Source: Rotaria sp. Silwood1 (taxonomy: Eukaryota > Rotifera > Eurotatoria > Philodinida > Philodinidae). From it: 64,000 bases of DNA. Positions 46,824-58,626 of this stretch are shown here, piece after piece. Numbering within the stretch: the first letter of the stretch is position 1; every line of letters starts with the position of its first letter. The notes beneath the pieces are model-generated. The model was given only the letters and a program-made list of their open reading frames with translations. It ran no database searches and was not told the origin of the DNA. A program made the translations under genes and the position numbers. The stretch spans positions 62,001 to 126,000 of the forward strand of contig CAJNOP010000281.1 in assembly GCA_905250075.1 (NCBI GenBank), given 5' to 3'.

Positions 46824-47839
46824 TTGTTGAAATCACCAACAACTACAGATGATGGACCAGAGCCAGCTGAATACCTTGTTTGATTTTCAAAAGAACCATT
46901 TCCATTTCCAAGAAGGACACTCACATCATTGCTACCCAAATTGGCGACAACGATATCTAGTCGAGTGTCATTGTTGAAATCATCAACAACTACAGATGAT
47001 GGAGAAGAGCCAAGTGAATACCTTGTTTGATTTAAAAAACCCTCAAAATAACCAAGGAGAATATCTATGCTACCAGTATCATTGTTCACGACGACAATGT
47101 CTAATCGATGATCCTTGTTAAGATCAGCTATAGCAACGGAAATCGAAGAATAAGATTCAGTGGAATACATAATTGGATTTTGGAAATGGCCGTTTCCATA
47201 TCCAAGAAGTACACCTATATTTTCTATGCCATTATTAGTGATGACGATGTCTAATCGATTATCTTGATTGAAGTCTCCGACACCAACCGCATATGGAGAA
47301 GCAGAACCAACGGAATAGGTGGCTTGATTAGCGAAAGTTTTATTGCCATTGTTCAAAAGTACATCTATTTCATGAGTTCCAGAATTGGCGATAGCTATGT
47401 CGACAAATCCGTCGTCATTACAGTGGCCAATAGCGATTGAGTATGGATGAGAAGCAAATCCAGTTGAAAACGTGGTTTGTTTTTCAAAAGTTCTGTTACT
47501 ATTCCCAAAAAGTACGCCAACATTATTCGTACCATAATTGGCGATGGCAAGGTCTAAATAGTTGTCGTTATTGAAATCTCCAGCGGCTAATGAGGATGGA
47601 AGGGAATCATAACCTGTTGAATACGTAGTTGGAGGCGAAAAATTTCCATGGCCATACCCATAGAATATACTAACACTATGAGTTCCGTAATTCGCGGTGG
47701 CAACATCAAGTAGTGAGTCATTGTCGAAATCAACGGCAATAATTGCTATCGGACGAGATGAACCTGTTGAAAGTTCTATTTGACTTGCAAAAGATGCATC
47801 CCCAAGTCCATGAAAGATCCCGATATTGTTAGAAATCGT
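46824..47839 (-). pseudogene. FG-GAP/VCBS repeat protein fragment, both ends missing
   Basis: The minus strand is open from a stop at 47840-47842 to the gap, about 338 codons, with no good start. It consists of repeats of about 48-50 residues, each with a calcium-loop signature such as GDFNNDTRLDIVVANLGSND or GDFNQDNRLDIVITNNG, followed by VGVLLGYGNGHF or VSVLLGNGNGSF and a spacer such as YSAGSGPSSVVV. This is the FG-GAP/VCBS beta-propeller type found in integrin alpha chains and in many bacterial surface proteins, usually extracellular. Upstream (47842-47900) the repeat continues in decayed form (AIAISDVD then a stop), so the 5' side is broken. Multi-copy families of this type are known from bdelloids. 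It could be the middle of a real gene if the gap hides exons, but the upstream stops argue for a relic. Confidence 0.75.
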
Positions 47840-47936
47840 TCACATTTGATATCATCATTCTCTGTGCATTATTGAAGGACCTTTCTTAGTCTACATCGCT
47901 AATTGCTATGGGAGCGGTGCTTGATCTGTTAGATGA

Positions 47937-48100
47937 GGGTGTGGGTGTGGGATCTGGGTGTCAAGTGTTTCTTAAGGCACACCCATACCTACACCCACCC
48001 ACACCCACACCCCACCCACACCCACACCCACACCCACACCCACATCCACACCCACATCCACACCCACACCCACACCCCATCGACACCCACACCCACACCC
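47937..48100. repeat. Telomere-like hairpin module, long C-rich arm
   Basis: GGGTGTGGGTGTGGGATCTG forms the G-rich arm. The spacer is about 20 bp (TCAAGTGTTTCTTAAGG), then a C-rich arm of about 20 units (CCCACA with CCCATA, CCCCA and CCACATCC variants). Confidence 0.85.
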
Positions 48101-48749
48101 TATATACGCCTTTACCATATATTTATCAATTCAGGGTAAGAATCAATCAATTTCTAATCAAGTTCATTTAGCACATTGGTCGAAAATACCAGCAGAATCA
48201 AAAACTTTCAGGGTATATCAATGAGTCTTGCATAAAATATAACATTTGATAAAAATCAAAACATTACTTCGTAATTTTTTGTGGAAGATTATTTAGTAGT
48301 AGTAGTAGTAGTATATTACTTTTTTTATCGTACGAAGTGGAGAATAAATGGTATCGTAAAGAGTAGATCGAGAACGACTTAGACGAACATCGCCTCTGCA
48401 GTCTTACAAAAAAAACAAATAAGAATACAGTATTACTATATGTAAAAGAAACTCATGTGAAAAGAGAATACAAATCATAGATAAAAATTTACACAACATG
48501 GCAAATATTAGATCTCCCAGAGCCGTCACTCATAAGAAAAGTCTTAATAGTAATATATATAGGATATTTAACATAATAGAAATTGGTTCCGCATCTATAT
48601 CTCTAAAGTTTCTCGGTGTTGATTTTTTGTTTTTCTTACAGAAAGCAAAAAGCTTGGTCAAAAAGAGATTATTTACAAGATGATAGTAGTGTCTTACACG
48701 ATTTAATATTCTTCCTCTTGTTACAGTTGCTTGCTTTTCCTTCAGTAAA
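48101..48749. other. Flank of the non-LTR element
   Basis: Contains a short AGT trinucleotide run (48298-48311). No gene was recognised; part of this may be the 3' UTR of the retrotransposon. Confidence 0.4.
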
Positions 48750-48784
48750 ACAAGATTCAAGAAATATTCCCTTAAGAATAACAG

Positions 48785-51260
48785 TTATAGTTTATGTTGA
48801 ATAAAATCAGCAATGATTGAAGGATTAGTACGAATTATTGTGGACAATAGTTTTGAGAAATGCATTTGTGTAAGTAATTCTATAGATTTATAAGATAGAA
48901 GGTTGATTGTTTCATCGTTCGTAACATCATGCCATCTATGTATGGTGCGCAAAATTCTACGATTTAACACTTCCATTTGCGGTTGTGTTAAAGGAGATAA
49001 TATTGGGTAAATATTTAAAACAGATTGGTAGTATGAACGAATATATGCGTAATATAATCGATACGAGATTACCCGGGATAGCATACTGCTGCTAGATAAA
49101 CGTTTGTAAACTACAATATTTTTAATAATCTTTGACTGAATGTAATCCAGATGAAAATTGAAAGATAATCTAGCATCTAGAATGATACCACGATACTTAA
49201 ATTTGGAAACTTGTTCGATGATGTGATTTTCACAATAAATAACAGGAATGGTAGGAGTATAGGTCTTTTTGAAGTTTATTGGTTGTTTCCATGTGATTGC
49301 AAAAGAGTACAAGTCTTTTATTACATTGGAAATTTGTTGTGAAAGATGTGGAATGAGTAATTGCGATGACCAAATTGCTGATGGTGACAGAACAATAGCA
49401 AAATCATCGGCAAATAGATGTTTAAAGTAGAGATTTGATACTGCTTTTAATATATCGTAATGAAAAGCAATCAATAGTACTCGACCTACGCAAGAACCCT
49501 GAGGAACACCTTTAAATAATGGCAAATCATTTGACTTGATATCTTTAATTTCTATAAAGGCTGAACGACCTATTAAATAATTTCTTAACCACGCAATAAT
49601 GTACAAAGGGCAGTTGAGACGTTTAAGTTTGATCCAAAGAACTTTAATCCATATTTGATTAAAGGCAGACTTGAAACCGATGAATAACATAACAGTAGTG
49701 GTATTTAGTGCAAGTCTTTGTTCAATTTGATCAACAATCGATCGATTCTGGTAGACATATTATGTTCTGACCTGAAACCAGTCTGTTCCTCCAGTAGAAT
49801 ACCATTATCCCAAATCTATATCCACTATTGACGTTTTCGTCTTGGACAACAATATCATTGTCGCAACAAGCCAATGACGAGAAAAACATACATTTTGAGC
49901 CATAAAATTAAAAGCGAAAGTAATGAATGTCAGATGAAGTGAAGGTAGGAGTTTTATAATTCTGTTTGATACACCATCTAATCCTGTGGAGTTCTTGTTC
50001 TTTAATAATAAAAGTTTTTTTTAGCATCAATGAATTTAATACTAATACAGTCTAATTTCGAATTTTTAAGTTCTTTATCCAGTTCTTGATCAACTAAATA
50101 AGCTTCGATTTCCACCACAGATTGATTATTTTCATGCTCAGAAAATTGTTCTGTATAAAACTGCTTGGCTATATCATTCATTTCCACTGGAGATGTGATA
50201 ACTACACCATTGTGTAGAATACCTTCAATTGGTGGACAATAAGAGAAGCAATGTCACCGAGCTTTTCGCCAAAACTGTCGAATATCACATGAATTAAGAG
50301 ATTTATAACATTTACTTCACATATTTCTTTGGTGTAGAACCATATCTTTTCGTATTTGTTGCGAAAGTAACTTTAATTGTACAATATGATATGGATGCTT
50401 GGTTCTTCTAACCAGATGTAGAAAATGTCGTTTGTTTTGTATTAGATCAACTATCTGAGGTGATATTGAAGAGTTGTATGATTTGCAATAAGATACGTAG
50501 GTTAATCAACAAGAAGATAAGAACAAAAACGTTCATAAAGACCGAAAATTTCGACTTTGTCGAATATAGTTGTAGATAAATTCTCCCAAATCGAAGATGT
50601 AAAAGTAATAAAGAGTTCATATAATGTCCAATAAGTACGTTTAATAGGAAGAAAACGATCTTTCCATGATATTGTGAATGGGGATGACCAAAGGATAGGA
50701 TAATGGTCACTTCTAATAGATGGAAGTACAGAAAAAGAACTAAAAAAAAATGTTCACAGGTGCTAATATAAGGTCAATCACTGCATTTGATCGTATTGAA
50801 GTAAGAACAAATTTATTAATAACTTGAAAATAATTTTCATTTAACCATTCAAATAATTTAAATCACCAAGTAAGATAGTATTTGAATTACGACGTAGTAT
50901 ATCATTAAAAAGATTCAACGGTAGATTCTCATTTGGTGGAGAGTAACAGGTTGCTAATTGTACTTGATTTGAAGAATCTCCTATATCCAGAACAATAAGA
51001 TTACAATCATTTTGAAAACTGGTGAGTCATTGCACTGGAATAGAGCGATGTATAGCAATTAAGACCCCACCAAATGCATTTGTTCCTTTCTGAAGAGAGA
51101 ACTTGGAAATTTGTTAAGTACATTGAAAAACACTTTAACGTATCTTTGTCATGTCGTGTACCATTTAATACAATAACAGATACATGGAGTGAATTAAGTA
51201 ATTCAAACAAATTATAATGATAGAGCTAAAGACTGCTGATATTCAATAATACAAAAGATA
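48785..51260 (-). pseudogene. LINE ORF2 (APE endonuclease + reverse transcriptase), broken
   Basis: The endonuclease part shows GGVLIAIHRSI near 51060, LATCYSPPNE near 50945, ILLGDLN, and the terminal SIRSDHYPILW (50724-50689), which is the SDH motif of APE-type LINE endonucleases. After a linker (50187-50010), the reverse transcriptase begins with NSTGLDGVSNRIIKLLPS and continues to 48785 with GVPQGS (about 49510) and LFADD (about 49410). Motif A reads FIGFKSAFNQIW where family members have an Asp-Phe core; the first catalytic Asp is replaced by Gly, so the enzyme should be inactive. Frameshifts occur at about 49.7-49.8 and 50.2 kb. Confidence 0.75.
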
Positions 51261-51453
51261 ATTCACTTTTAACGTCGAGCATCTCCCTTATTTGTTGCCG
51301 TCGAATTTCACATTTCTTTAGTACGTTATTTAATGTTGATGTCGTGGTCTATTCCGAAATAAGGTTTTGTAAAATTTTGATTTGCTTTTTAGATAGATTA
51401 GTCATTGGAATCATAGGAGAATCTTTTTTTTTGTAGGAATAAATACATTAGCA

Positions 51454-53037
51454 TTAGGATTCATATGTTGTTGTTTGATAAAGATCATGATTGGATGTTG
51501 TACGCTCGTGCGCACTTGTGTTGCCATCAGGTCCATCATCTATATTGTTGTTTGAAACAATGTTTTTCGAAATAAAATCTACTAATTTATTATACAAAGA
51601 AGATATAGTTTGTGTATTTGAACCTCTCGCTTTTAGGTGAATTTGATTTGAAATCTCTTTGACAAGTAGACATATAATTTCATAAATACAATATTTAATC
51701 CGACCAATATCATTGTTATGAGTATTTAATTTCATTGCAATAGTATCGAACTTTTCATTCATGTCATATTGTTGTTGTTTAATATATAACATTGTATTGT
51801 TAACTTTTTCAAACATATCGACAATGTCCATATGGTGATTGTTGTTGTTATTTTGTACGGTTGTTGATGTGGTGTTATTTGTTGCTGTTTTACTGCTGAA
51901 CAAGTACTATTTTTAATTGCCAGACCAGACTTGTTTGTGCTGTTGTTGAGCTGTTGAAGTGGATGTTCCATTTAATATTTTCAATCGTTGATTTTTTTCT
52001 TGACGTTTTCCCGACTTAATCGAACAACTTGGATCACCTACCATATGATCACCTTGGCAGTGAGCATATTTAATAACATTATAAGAATTTGAATTATAAG
52101 GATGATGCTGAGCGCATCTGAAGCAAACTGTATTATCTTTGTTTGGACAATGAGCTGCAATATGATCATCATAAACTTGACAATTGTAACATCGTAGTAT
52201 TCGAGTTGGTGGTAAATATGGTTCAACAGCAAATGCAGTGTTATCGTCATCTAGTAATATACTTTTTCATTTCAAAATCATGGACAATTCCTTTTACGAT
52301 GAAAAGTCCACATGAACTTTTGATAATGAGCGTGAAACACGCACAATTGATGGATAATGCTGTTTTAATTCATTACCAAAAGCTTGCGCACTCCACTGAT
52401 TAGGAACATTTATAACAACGATACAGTATGATGATGGTATTTTGTCTGATAAGTCCAGTTTGTATTTGGTATTGTTGATCATAGGGGGCTAGTTTGTATC
52501 ACGCATCAGGTGTTCGAATTGTGTTACAGTGCTGGCATAAAATAAAAAACACATTTGATTTTTTAATGATTTTGAATATCGTCCATAGGTTAGGTTTAAT
52601 TTGCAATGTTTATTTCTTTCTTTAACTATACCTAATTCTGTTGTTGGATATTGATTAACATCTTGTAGTGTAATACGAAATGGTGGATATGCTTGTCATG
52701 GTGATTCACGACGTAATCGATTTGATGAATCATGGGAACTTTTTTTAAATTGATGACTAATATTAGAATAAGAAGATGTTGTTGTTACTGCTGTTGAAAC
52801 TTTTGCAGTTTCTTGTCTATTATCACTTAACTTAGACGGATGTTGATCAATACCAATATTAAAATCAGGTGTTTTCTTCCAGTTACGTTTAGGTATATGA
52901 CTTGCTGATTCATATTCATGAGGATATTGAACAGATCTTGTTCTGTTGTATGAGCAAAAGATTTGTTCATTTGAGCTACTCTGGATCAATTCATCTGAAT
53001 GTGGATTTCCAGCATCATTAACTTCAACAATACTCAT
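51454..53037 (-). pseudogene. LINE ORF1 (Gag-like) with CCHC knuckles, broken
   Basis: The start MSIVEVNDAGNPHSDEL is at 53037. The first open part ends with RRESP and a TGA near 52698, after which the frame continues as QAYPPFRITLQDVNQYPTTE, then a TAG near 52490 and MINNTKYKLDLSDKIPSSYC. An RNA-binding-like piece (VVINVPNQWSAQAFGNELKQ) is followed after a shift by the knuckle region CYNCQVYDDHIAAHC and CFRCAQHHP..HC..DH (about 52190-52040), then a Gln/Asn-rich linker and a helical C-terminus (MDIVDMFEKVNNTMLYIKQQ) ending at 51454. ORF1 proteins package element RNA. This copy cannot make a full product. Confidence 0.7.
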
Positions 53038-53100
53038 TCTAATGACTGAGTTCGTAAAGTTCAGGTGCGCCAACACATGAACACAAAGGTGAAGTATACG

Positions 53101-54949
53101 AAGAACAGTTAGAAGAAGGCGTGATCGATATCTATCGTATCGAGTGACGAATGAGGAAGATTATTTAAATCAGAGAAAAGAACTTGATTTTACTCCAATC
53201 TTGATTGTTAATGTTCTCTGTCATATGTGTATGATTAGAGTAAATCGATGTCAGACTTAGTAGTGCTAAATATATTCCATCACTGAACGAGAGTATTGTA
53301 TATCGAGAGCACGATGTTGGTGCGTGTGCAGCAGTCTGTAATTTGCGCGAGACTGATGATTGATATGGTTGCGTTCCAATTGAGTCGGTTCAGTGTTCTT
53401 TCAAAAATTGCCGACTTAATCCAAGAAAATAGGATATTGTATTCGAATTTTGTTCATTGATTGTCACTTCTAAAGTTCCACCAAAAACTGCGTCATATTT
53501 TCTTACAAATCGCTATAAATAACCACCATGCATAACTTCATCCATTCAACTTAGAAATTATTCTAGATTCGCCTTGTTTGGTTTTGCAAAACAAGAAACA
53601 AAAAAGCTTATTTAAACCAATCTATATGAGAAAAACTGGAAAAATATTGTCAAGATCGTACAGAAAGTCTAATATACTCAAGATCGTAGAAAACCAGTCA
53701 GAACAAGTAGATTCTTTCAATCGTCTGAGAATCCTCATTTTCACAAATTTTTTTATGAGAGAATTCTGGATTATTCGAGTAACTTATGGCAGTCTTTGAT
53801 CTTATTCAAATGTCAAAAACGTGAAGGAAATATTTGCTTTCGTTATTTAACTCATCGATAGACATTCTTAATGCGTATGATCGATGTCTGACTCTTATTC
53901 TTTTGCAGTCCAATTTTTTGTATTCAAATTTCTCAAAGTGATAAGAATCTTACTGTCTCAAAAAGCGCTAAGTTCTTTTTTGTCTCAAACAGTAACAATC
54001 ACATCATCTCAGCGTCATGATTATTAACCATCAACTCATCTGTCTGCTTGATCATCCGCCTTGAAAATGAGACGACTGTGTGGAGTACATATGTTCACGC
54101 TGCTTAACTTTTCTCTAGTTTTGATCTTTCTATTTTTTAATCAATGTTCTCCTTTTTCGAGTACTCATCATAGATCTACTCTATTTTGTTAAATAGTATT
54201 GTTTTTTCACTTAGATCATGCTGTCTATTTTCGACCGATTCAATAAAGTCCGGCAGAATATAATTGGGATCACTCGATCAGCTAGCTGATTTCATACAGA
54301 CACTGATTCGTTGCTCAACATCAGTATTGACGAGGGATCGAAAATAACAATCTCATTGAATTAAAGTTTAAGCATTCTGTGATACCAGCAGAAACAAATA
54401 CGAAGAGTTTTGACAATACACTTTAAATCAAATTCTTTTCATGGAAAATAAACAGCAAAATAGTCCAACAAATGACATTCGTTGAAATCTGGATGTTCGT
54501 TGAGAATTCCTAAAACTATCTACAATCATGAAAACCATAAGAAAAATATCTCTGAGTAAGGCATGGGCATCGTTTCAAAGTCCACAAGAGCTGATCACTT
54601 ATTACAGAAAGGTAGTTATTCACGTATTTTTCTCATTTGGCTCTTGAACACAAGATATACAGTTGTATGAATCATTTCAATATACAGTGAGAAAAGGAAA
54701 ATATCGTCTAATCTGTTTAACTAAATCAGATGTGCAAATAACAACTATGGAAAAATCTTCAAGCTTTTCAAGGTCAAGCCTACTTAGGTCCTATTAATTA
54801 GGCTTTGAGAATCTCTACTCTTGATGAATTTACAATCTACCACTATCTTTCATCCATATTTATGCATTGCAACAAACTTTTTATCTGCTATGCAGGCTCT
54901 ATCTCTCCAAGGTCAATAGTTACAACACGAATATGAAGTACTTTACAAG
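53101..54949. other. Unassigned DNA between retroelement relics
   Basis: May include the 5' UTR of the LINE (53.1-53.4 kb). Frame 53578-53799 has no domain. No other signal was recognised. Confidence 0.4.
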
Positions 54950-55560
54950 ATGACTATTTGCTTCGACCAAGAACTAAAACTGTGTATAGATTGGTTGGAA
55001 AAGGAAGTGCCTATGGCTGATTTCTACTCAATCAATCTTGTTCTTCAAACGAAAAAGACTATGATAGAATGTAATTGTACTTTGAGAATAGATCAGAATC
55101 AGTTAGAGACACTTGTTCGTCGGTCTGCTGGTCAGAACTATACGTCCAATATCCATAAACTTATTCATAATGTATCTTCATACATCTTATCTTCTTTTGA
55201 GAAAAGGCTTTTTGAACGTGTCTACGATCTTTGTGTTGAACAATGAATTACCAGTTTCTTAGATTTTGAAACTGACAACGAACAAAATTTGTTAAAACTA
55301 TAGCCTATTTGTCATCCACATGTTTGCTGTACTCTCTGTCGAGACATATTTTCTGGATCTCTGCTATTAATTAAAAACACTCGCAAAAAGATACTGAAAG
55401 TGTCCAGTGAAGAGATGGATGCTTTGAAATTTCAGAAACGAAATGCGTCTATTGTAATTTGTAAAGCAGACTGAGGAAGCTGTGTACTTCTCTCAATAAA
55501 ATTGATTATGAGAACTGAGCAAGAGCAATATTTAATGGGAAGCAAATTTGCTCTCTTCCT
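54950..55560 (+). pseudogene. Possible Penelope-like (PLE) retroelement N-terminal relic
   Basis: The open stretch 54950-55246 (MTICFDQELKLCIDWLEKEV, then HNVSSYILSSFEKRLFERVY) is followed by a broken frame containing ALKFQKRNASIVICKAD, a TGA, and GSCVLLSIKLIMRTEQEQYL. The pattern of a hydrophobic strand, then CKAD.G..VVL and a following Tyr/Leu helix resembles the conserved KADKG block upstream of the reverse transcriptase of Penelope-like elements, known in bdelloids as Athena. No reverse transcriptase core was found downstream, so this is a remnant at best and the assignment is tentative. Confidence 0.3.
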
Positions 55561-57934
55561 GGTTCGACTTCGCTGGAAAAGGAAGAAAAAAAAATGAACG
55601 CGGTTCTTCGGCAATTATGCAAGGATGATCTATTGGACGAAATCTTTTTTGGCAGCTCCATTTCACATTCGCATCACTTTCTGTCATGCATGGACAATCA
55701 AAGGTTCAGACGGATTAATTATCCAAATATATGGCAACACTCCTACTCTTTGATCGAACTGAACAACCTACTTCATTCATAAAACACCCTTATGAATTAG
55801 TGACGAAAATCCGAGCGTTTCGATCTTCTACGACCGAGACTATGCCTTCATTTGATCTATGAAAAGAATACTAGGCTACAGACGACATTGTGTAGAACTT
55901 AAATGAAAAACCGGATGCATTTGGCTGTACGAAACGTACCATTTGAATTTTTCGACAAAAAGTATAAACAATCGGATGGTGTTCCTATCATTAGATATTG
56001 ACGTAACCGGAACCTAATCACAGCCAGTCACGATACCTTTTTATGTGGCGACATAATGGTTATGTTCTAATTTCAACAGAGAATTAAATATTTTATGTTT
56101 ATCATTCTTTCATAATATGTCAGTATTCTTATCTATTTATTTTAAGTCAGAAAAAATATAATCAATACAATATTCACTCAGAACACTAGTAAAATATTTA
56201 CACCGTATAAATATATTTTTAAGAGTTCACGTAGCAATATTTAAGAAAAAAAGTGTACTAATAAAATATGTTTTTTCTTTGTTGAACAAGAATACTGTGA
56301 TTTCTAATTTTGAGCTTTTGGTGCGTTAATCAGGAGATTTCTCCTTTGATTAATCATTTTTCCTTTTATCTGGACTCTGTTCATTGCTATGCAGGCTTTG
56401 ATCAATTAAAGGTTTGAGAAGATCATGATTTTTCCTCAAAAATATTGATTGATCCATTTTTTTCATGCCTAAACTTATTCGTCTATCTGTAAAAGTATTT
56501 TTAGAAACAGAAAATATCTTCTCTATTAAACACCCGTGTGCCTTTCGAGACTTACACGTGACCCAAATATATTGAACACGCCGATGTTCAGCCATGATAA
56601 GGAATTTCACATCAATTCTTGCAGATATTTTTATATTAAAACTGGAGGAGACCTTTGAACGTTGTTCGACACCTGAACCTAAGATATTGATTGAATAAAT
56701 GGATAGAATTAATAACTGCAATTCAAATTTAAAATTTACGATAAAATCTCAAAAAAATGCTCCCCCCTGTGTTCTCTGACGTGCTGACAAAACGAGAGAT
56801 CGTTGAGTACACAACACTAGATACGGATCCACGGTTCATACTTAGTTATAATCCTTCTAATTCGAATTACCTAAAGAAGAGCAAAAGAAACGGACAAAGG
56901 CGTTGAAAGCAAATTATTAATTCTGTCATATAATTTGCTGTAACACTTCCGATCGAAAGTTTATTGCTAAAAATTTTGCATCAACAAACTGCTCTGACCG
57001 TACCGAAAAACATTGCTTTCTTTTCCATCATATATTATTTACCAGAAAAGTTGAGTTTTGCTTATCGACAGCGGAAAGTGTGCAGTAGGCTACTATCAAA
57101 TGTGCAGTTGCAGCTGAAGTTCATCAAATATTTCACTCCAAAGTAAGACTTTTTGTCGCTGCTGATGGACTATGATGAAGCTAGAAGATTAAACAAACTG
57201 GTTTACAAATTTTCTGGTGGATATCATGACTTCGTATAAATTTGAGAATCCGGCAGATTTCGGGGACAAAGAATGTCTCAACATCAGAAAGTGATTACAA
57301 ATAACCACTGAGATTCTAAGTTATCAAAGTATACCACTGTCCACAGACACAAATTGAACTTCTCTCGAGTGAAAACGATAGTCAATGAAACAGTTCGAAG
57401 ATGATGAAAGGGAAAGGGGCCTTGATCATATATGGGACCAAGGGTCTTCGTATAAATTGCGCAATAAGAGACATTTTGACTACGAAATTATTGCATCTCG
57501 TTCGCTGAACGATATGAAAGCGGATAGGTGTCACAAACAACATCAATGAATCATCCGAAGTTACGAAAAAATCAAGTTTCTCTTCTATTCCATTATATTG
57601 TATTATGGGAAAGATATCTGGATGAACTAGATAAATTCTTTTGGCTAATCATGAATGCACAGACTTGATGAAATACTGTGTTGTCAATGTATTGCAAACA
57701 GGATCACATGGGTATTGACAATGGAAATGTCATGGGTGATCACTCGTAGTAATATGTGAAAAGAGAACATGAATGAAAATGAATGCGGATCTGTTCAACG
57801 AAAGATTATTCATCCTTTGGAAATGACATTTGTGCTTAACTCTATATATCTAATGACTAGTTGAAGGAATATGTCACAATTGCAAATTGAATTGAATGTT
57901 TCATGAAAGTTAAATGAATATGTGACAACAACGC
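55561..57934. other. Unassigned relic DNA
   Basis: A plus frame at 55594-55782 and a minus frame at 56350-56721 (RRVQYIWVTCKSRKAHGCL, then ISLGMKKMDQSIFLRKN) look mildly protein-like but have no recognisable domain or start context. Nothing else is supportable. Confidence 0.35.
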
Positions 57935-58034
57935 NNNNNNNNNNNNNNNNNNNNNNNNNNNNNNNNNNNNNNNNNNNNNNNNNNNNNNNNNNNNNNNNNN
58001 NNNNNNNNNNNNNNNNNNNNNNNNNNNNNNNNNN
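57935..58034. other. Assembly gap (100 N)
   Basis: Exactly 100 N of conventional size. The right edge is a CCCACA array, so the gap probably hides a telomere-like array. Confidence 0.98.
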
Positions 58035-58054
58035 CACCCACACCCACACCCCAC
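58035..58054. repeat. Telomere-like C-rich arm at the edge of a gap
   Basis: CACCCACACCCACACCCCAC directly follows the gap. A G-rich partner arm, if present, would be inside the gap; left of the gap (57900-57934) none is seen. Confidence 0.7.
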
Positions 58055-58240
58055 TTTGCAGCGGCTGCATGGAACCAAACACTTGCTTCGATTGGTTTGA
58101 ATAAAATTTTTCGTGAAATCGGTTATACATGGACTGATAATGCTACACCAGTAAAGCTTCATACACTTTCTAGATATATTTATGATCGGACTGATCGAAA
58201 CTTGACTAATTCAAACATGGGTAATATTAAAGTTGACTGA
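58055..58240 (+). CDS. Terminal coding exon, partial, family uncertain
   Basis: A clean frame reads FAAAWNQTLASIGLNKIFRE, then IGYTWTDNATPVKLHTLSRY, IYDRTDRNLTNSNMGNIKVD and a TGA at 58238-58240. TTTGCAG at 58055-58061 could be a splice acceptor or simply part of the frame. The amino-acid texture (amphipathic helix, N-glycosylation-like NAT and NLT) is that of a real extracellular or secreted protein. It has some likeness to the C-terminal helical part of M1 aminopeptidases, but I do not regard that as established. The upstream exons are cut off by the telomere-like array and gap, so this may be a truncated end. Confidence 0.4.
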   Translation, partial: FAAAAWNQTLASIGLNKIFREIGYTWTDNATPVKLHTLSRYIYDRTDRNLTNSNMGNIKVD

Positions 58241-58626
58241 TTTTTGGAAACAGTAATGAAGTAGAGGGCCTCATGTGTGATAGTTCACGTATTTTTGTTT
58301 TTATTCTATTGAAAGCATTTTTTTGATTCAAGAAACAAAATTAAAAGATATCAAATGAAATGAAATAAAAAAGAAACGATCAGTTTATAAATCAGTCACA
58401 GACCTTAGTTCACAGCTATTTGTAAGTCGAAAAACTTGCATACTTCTTCTTTCAGTTGCTAATCAAAAAAAATTAGAACTGAGAAGACAAAATAATTTTT
58501 TACCATGAATAACTTAGTACAAGGTCGTCCTCAATAAAAGCCCACTTCGAGACAAGTGATGTGTGTTTCTATTATAGAAGGTCATGGCTTTTTAATCTGG
58601 GAGAGGGAGTGAGGTGGGCTTGTAAC
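58241..58626. other. AT-rich DNA with a short inverted repeat
   Basis: AAGCCCACTTCGAG near 58538 and its inverse GAGGTGGGCTT near 58612 form an 11-bp inverted repeat around a 60-70 bp spacer. No gene was recognised. Confidence 0.4.

Larger units (their letters stand above)
48750..53100 (-). mobile_element. Degenerate non-LTR (LINE) retrotransposon, Jockey/I-like layout
   Basis: Read on the minus strand from about 53.1 kb: ORF1 with CCHC zinc knuckles, then ORF2 with an APE-type endonuclease and a reverse transcriptase. This is the layout of Jockey/I/R1-group LINEs. Both ORFs carry stops and frameshifts. No clear poly(A) tail or target duplication was found, so the ends are approximate, and no family name is given. 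Confidence 0.8.

Noticed and set aside
48298..48311. CRISPR-like or satellite array near the AGT run
   Set aside because: Just a short trinucleotide microsatellite; no spacers or regular repeats, and the DNA is eukaryotic.
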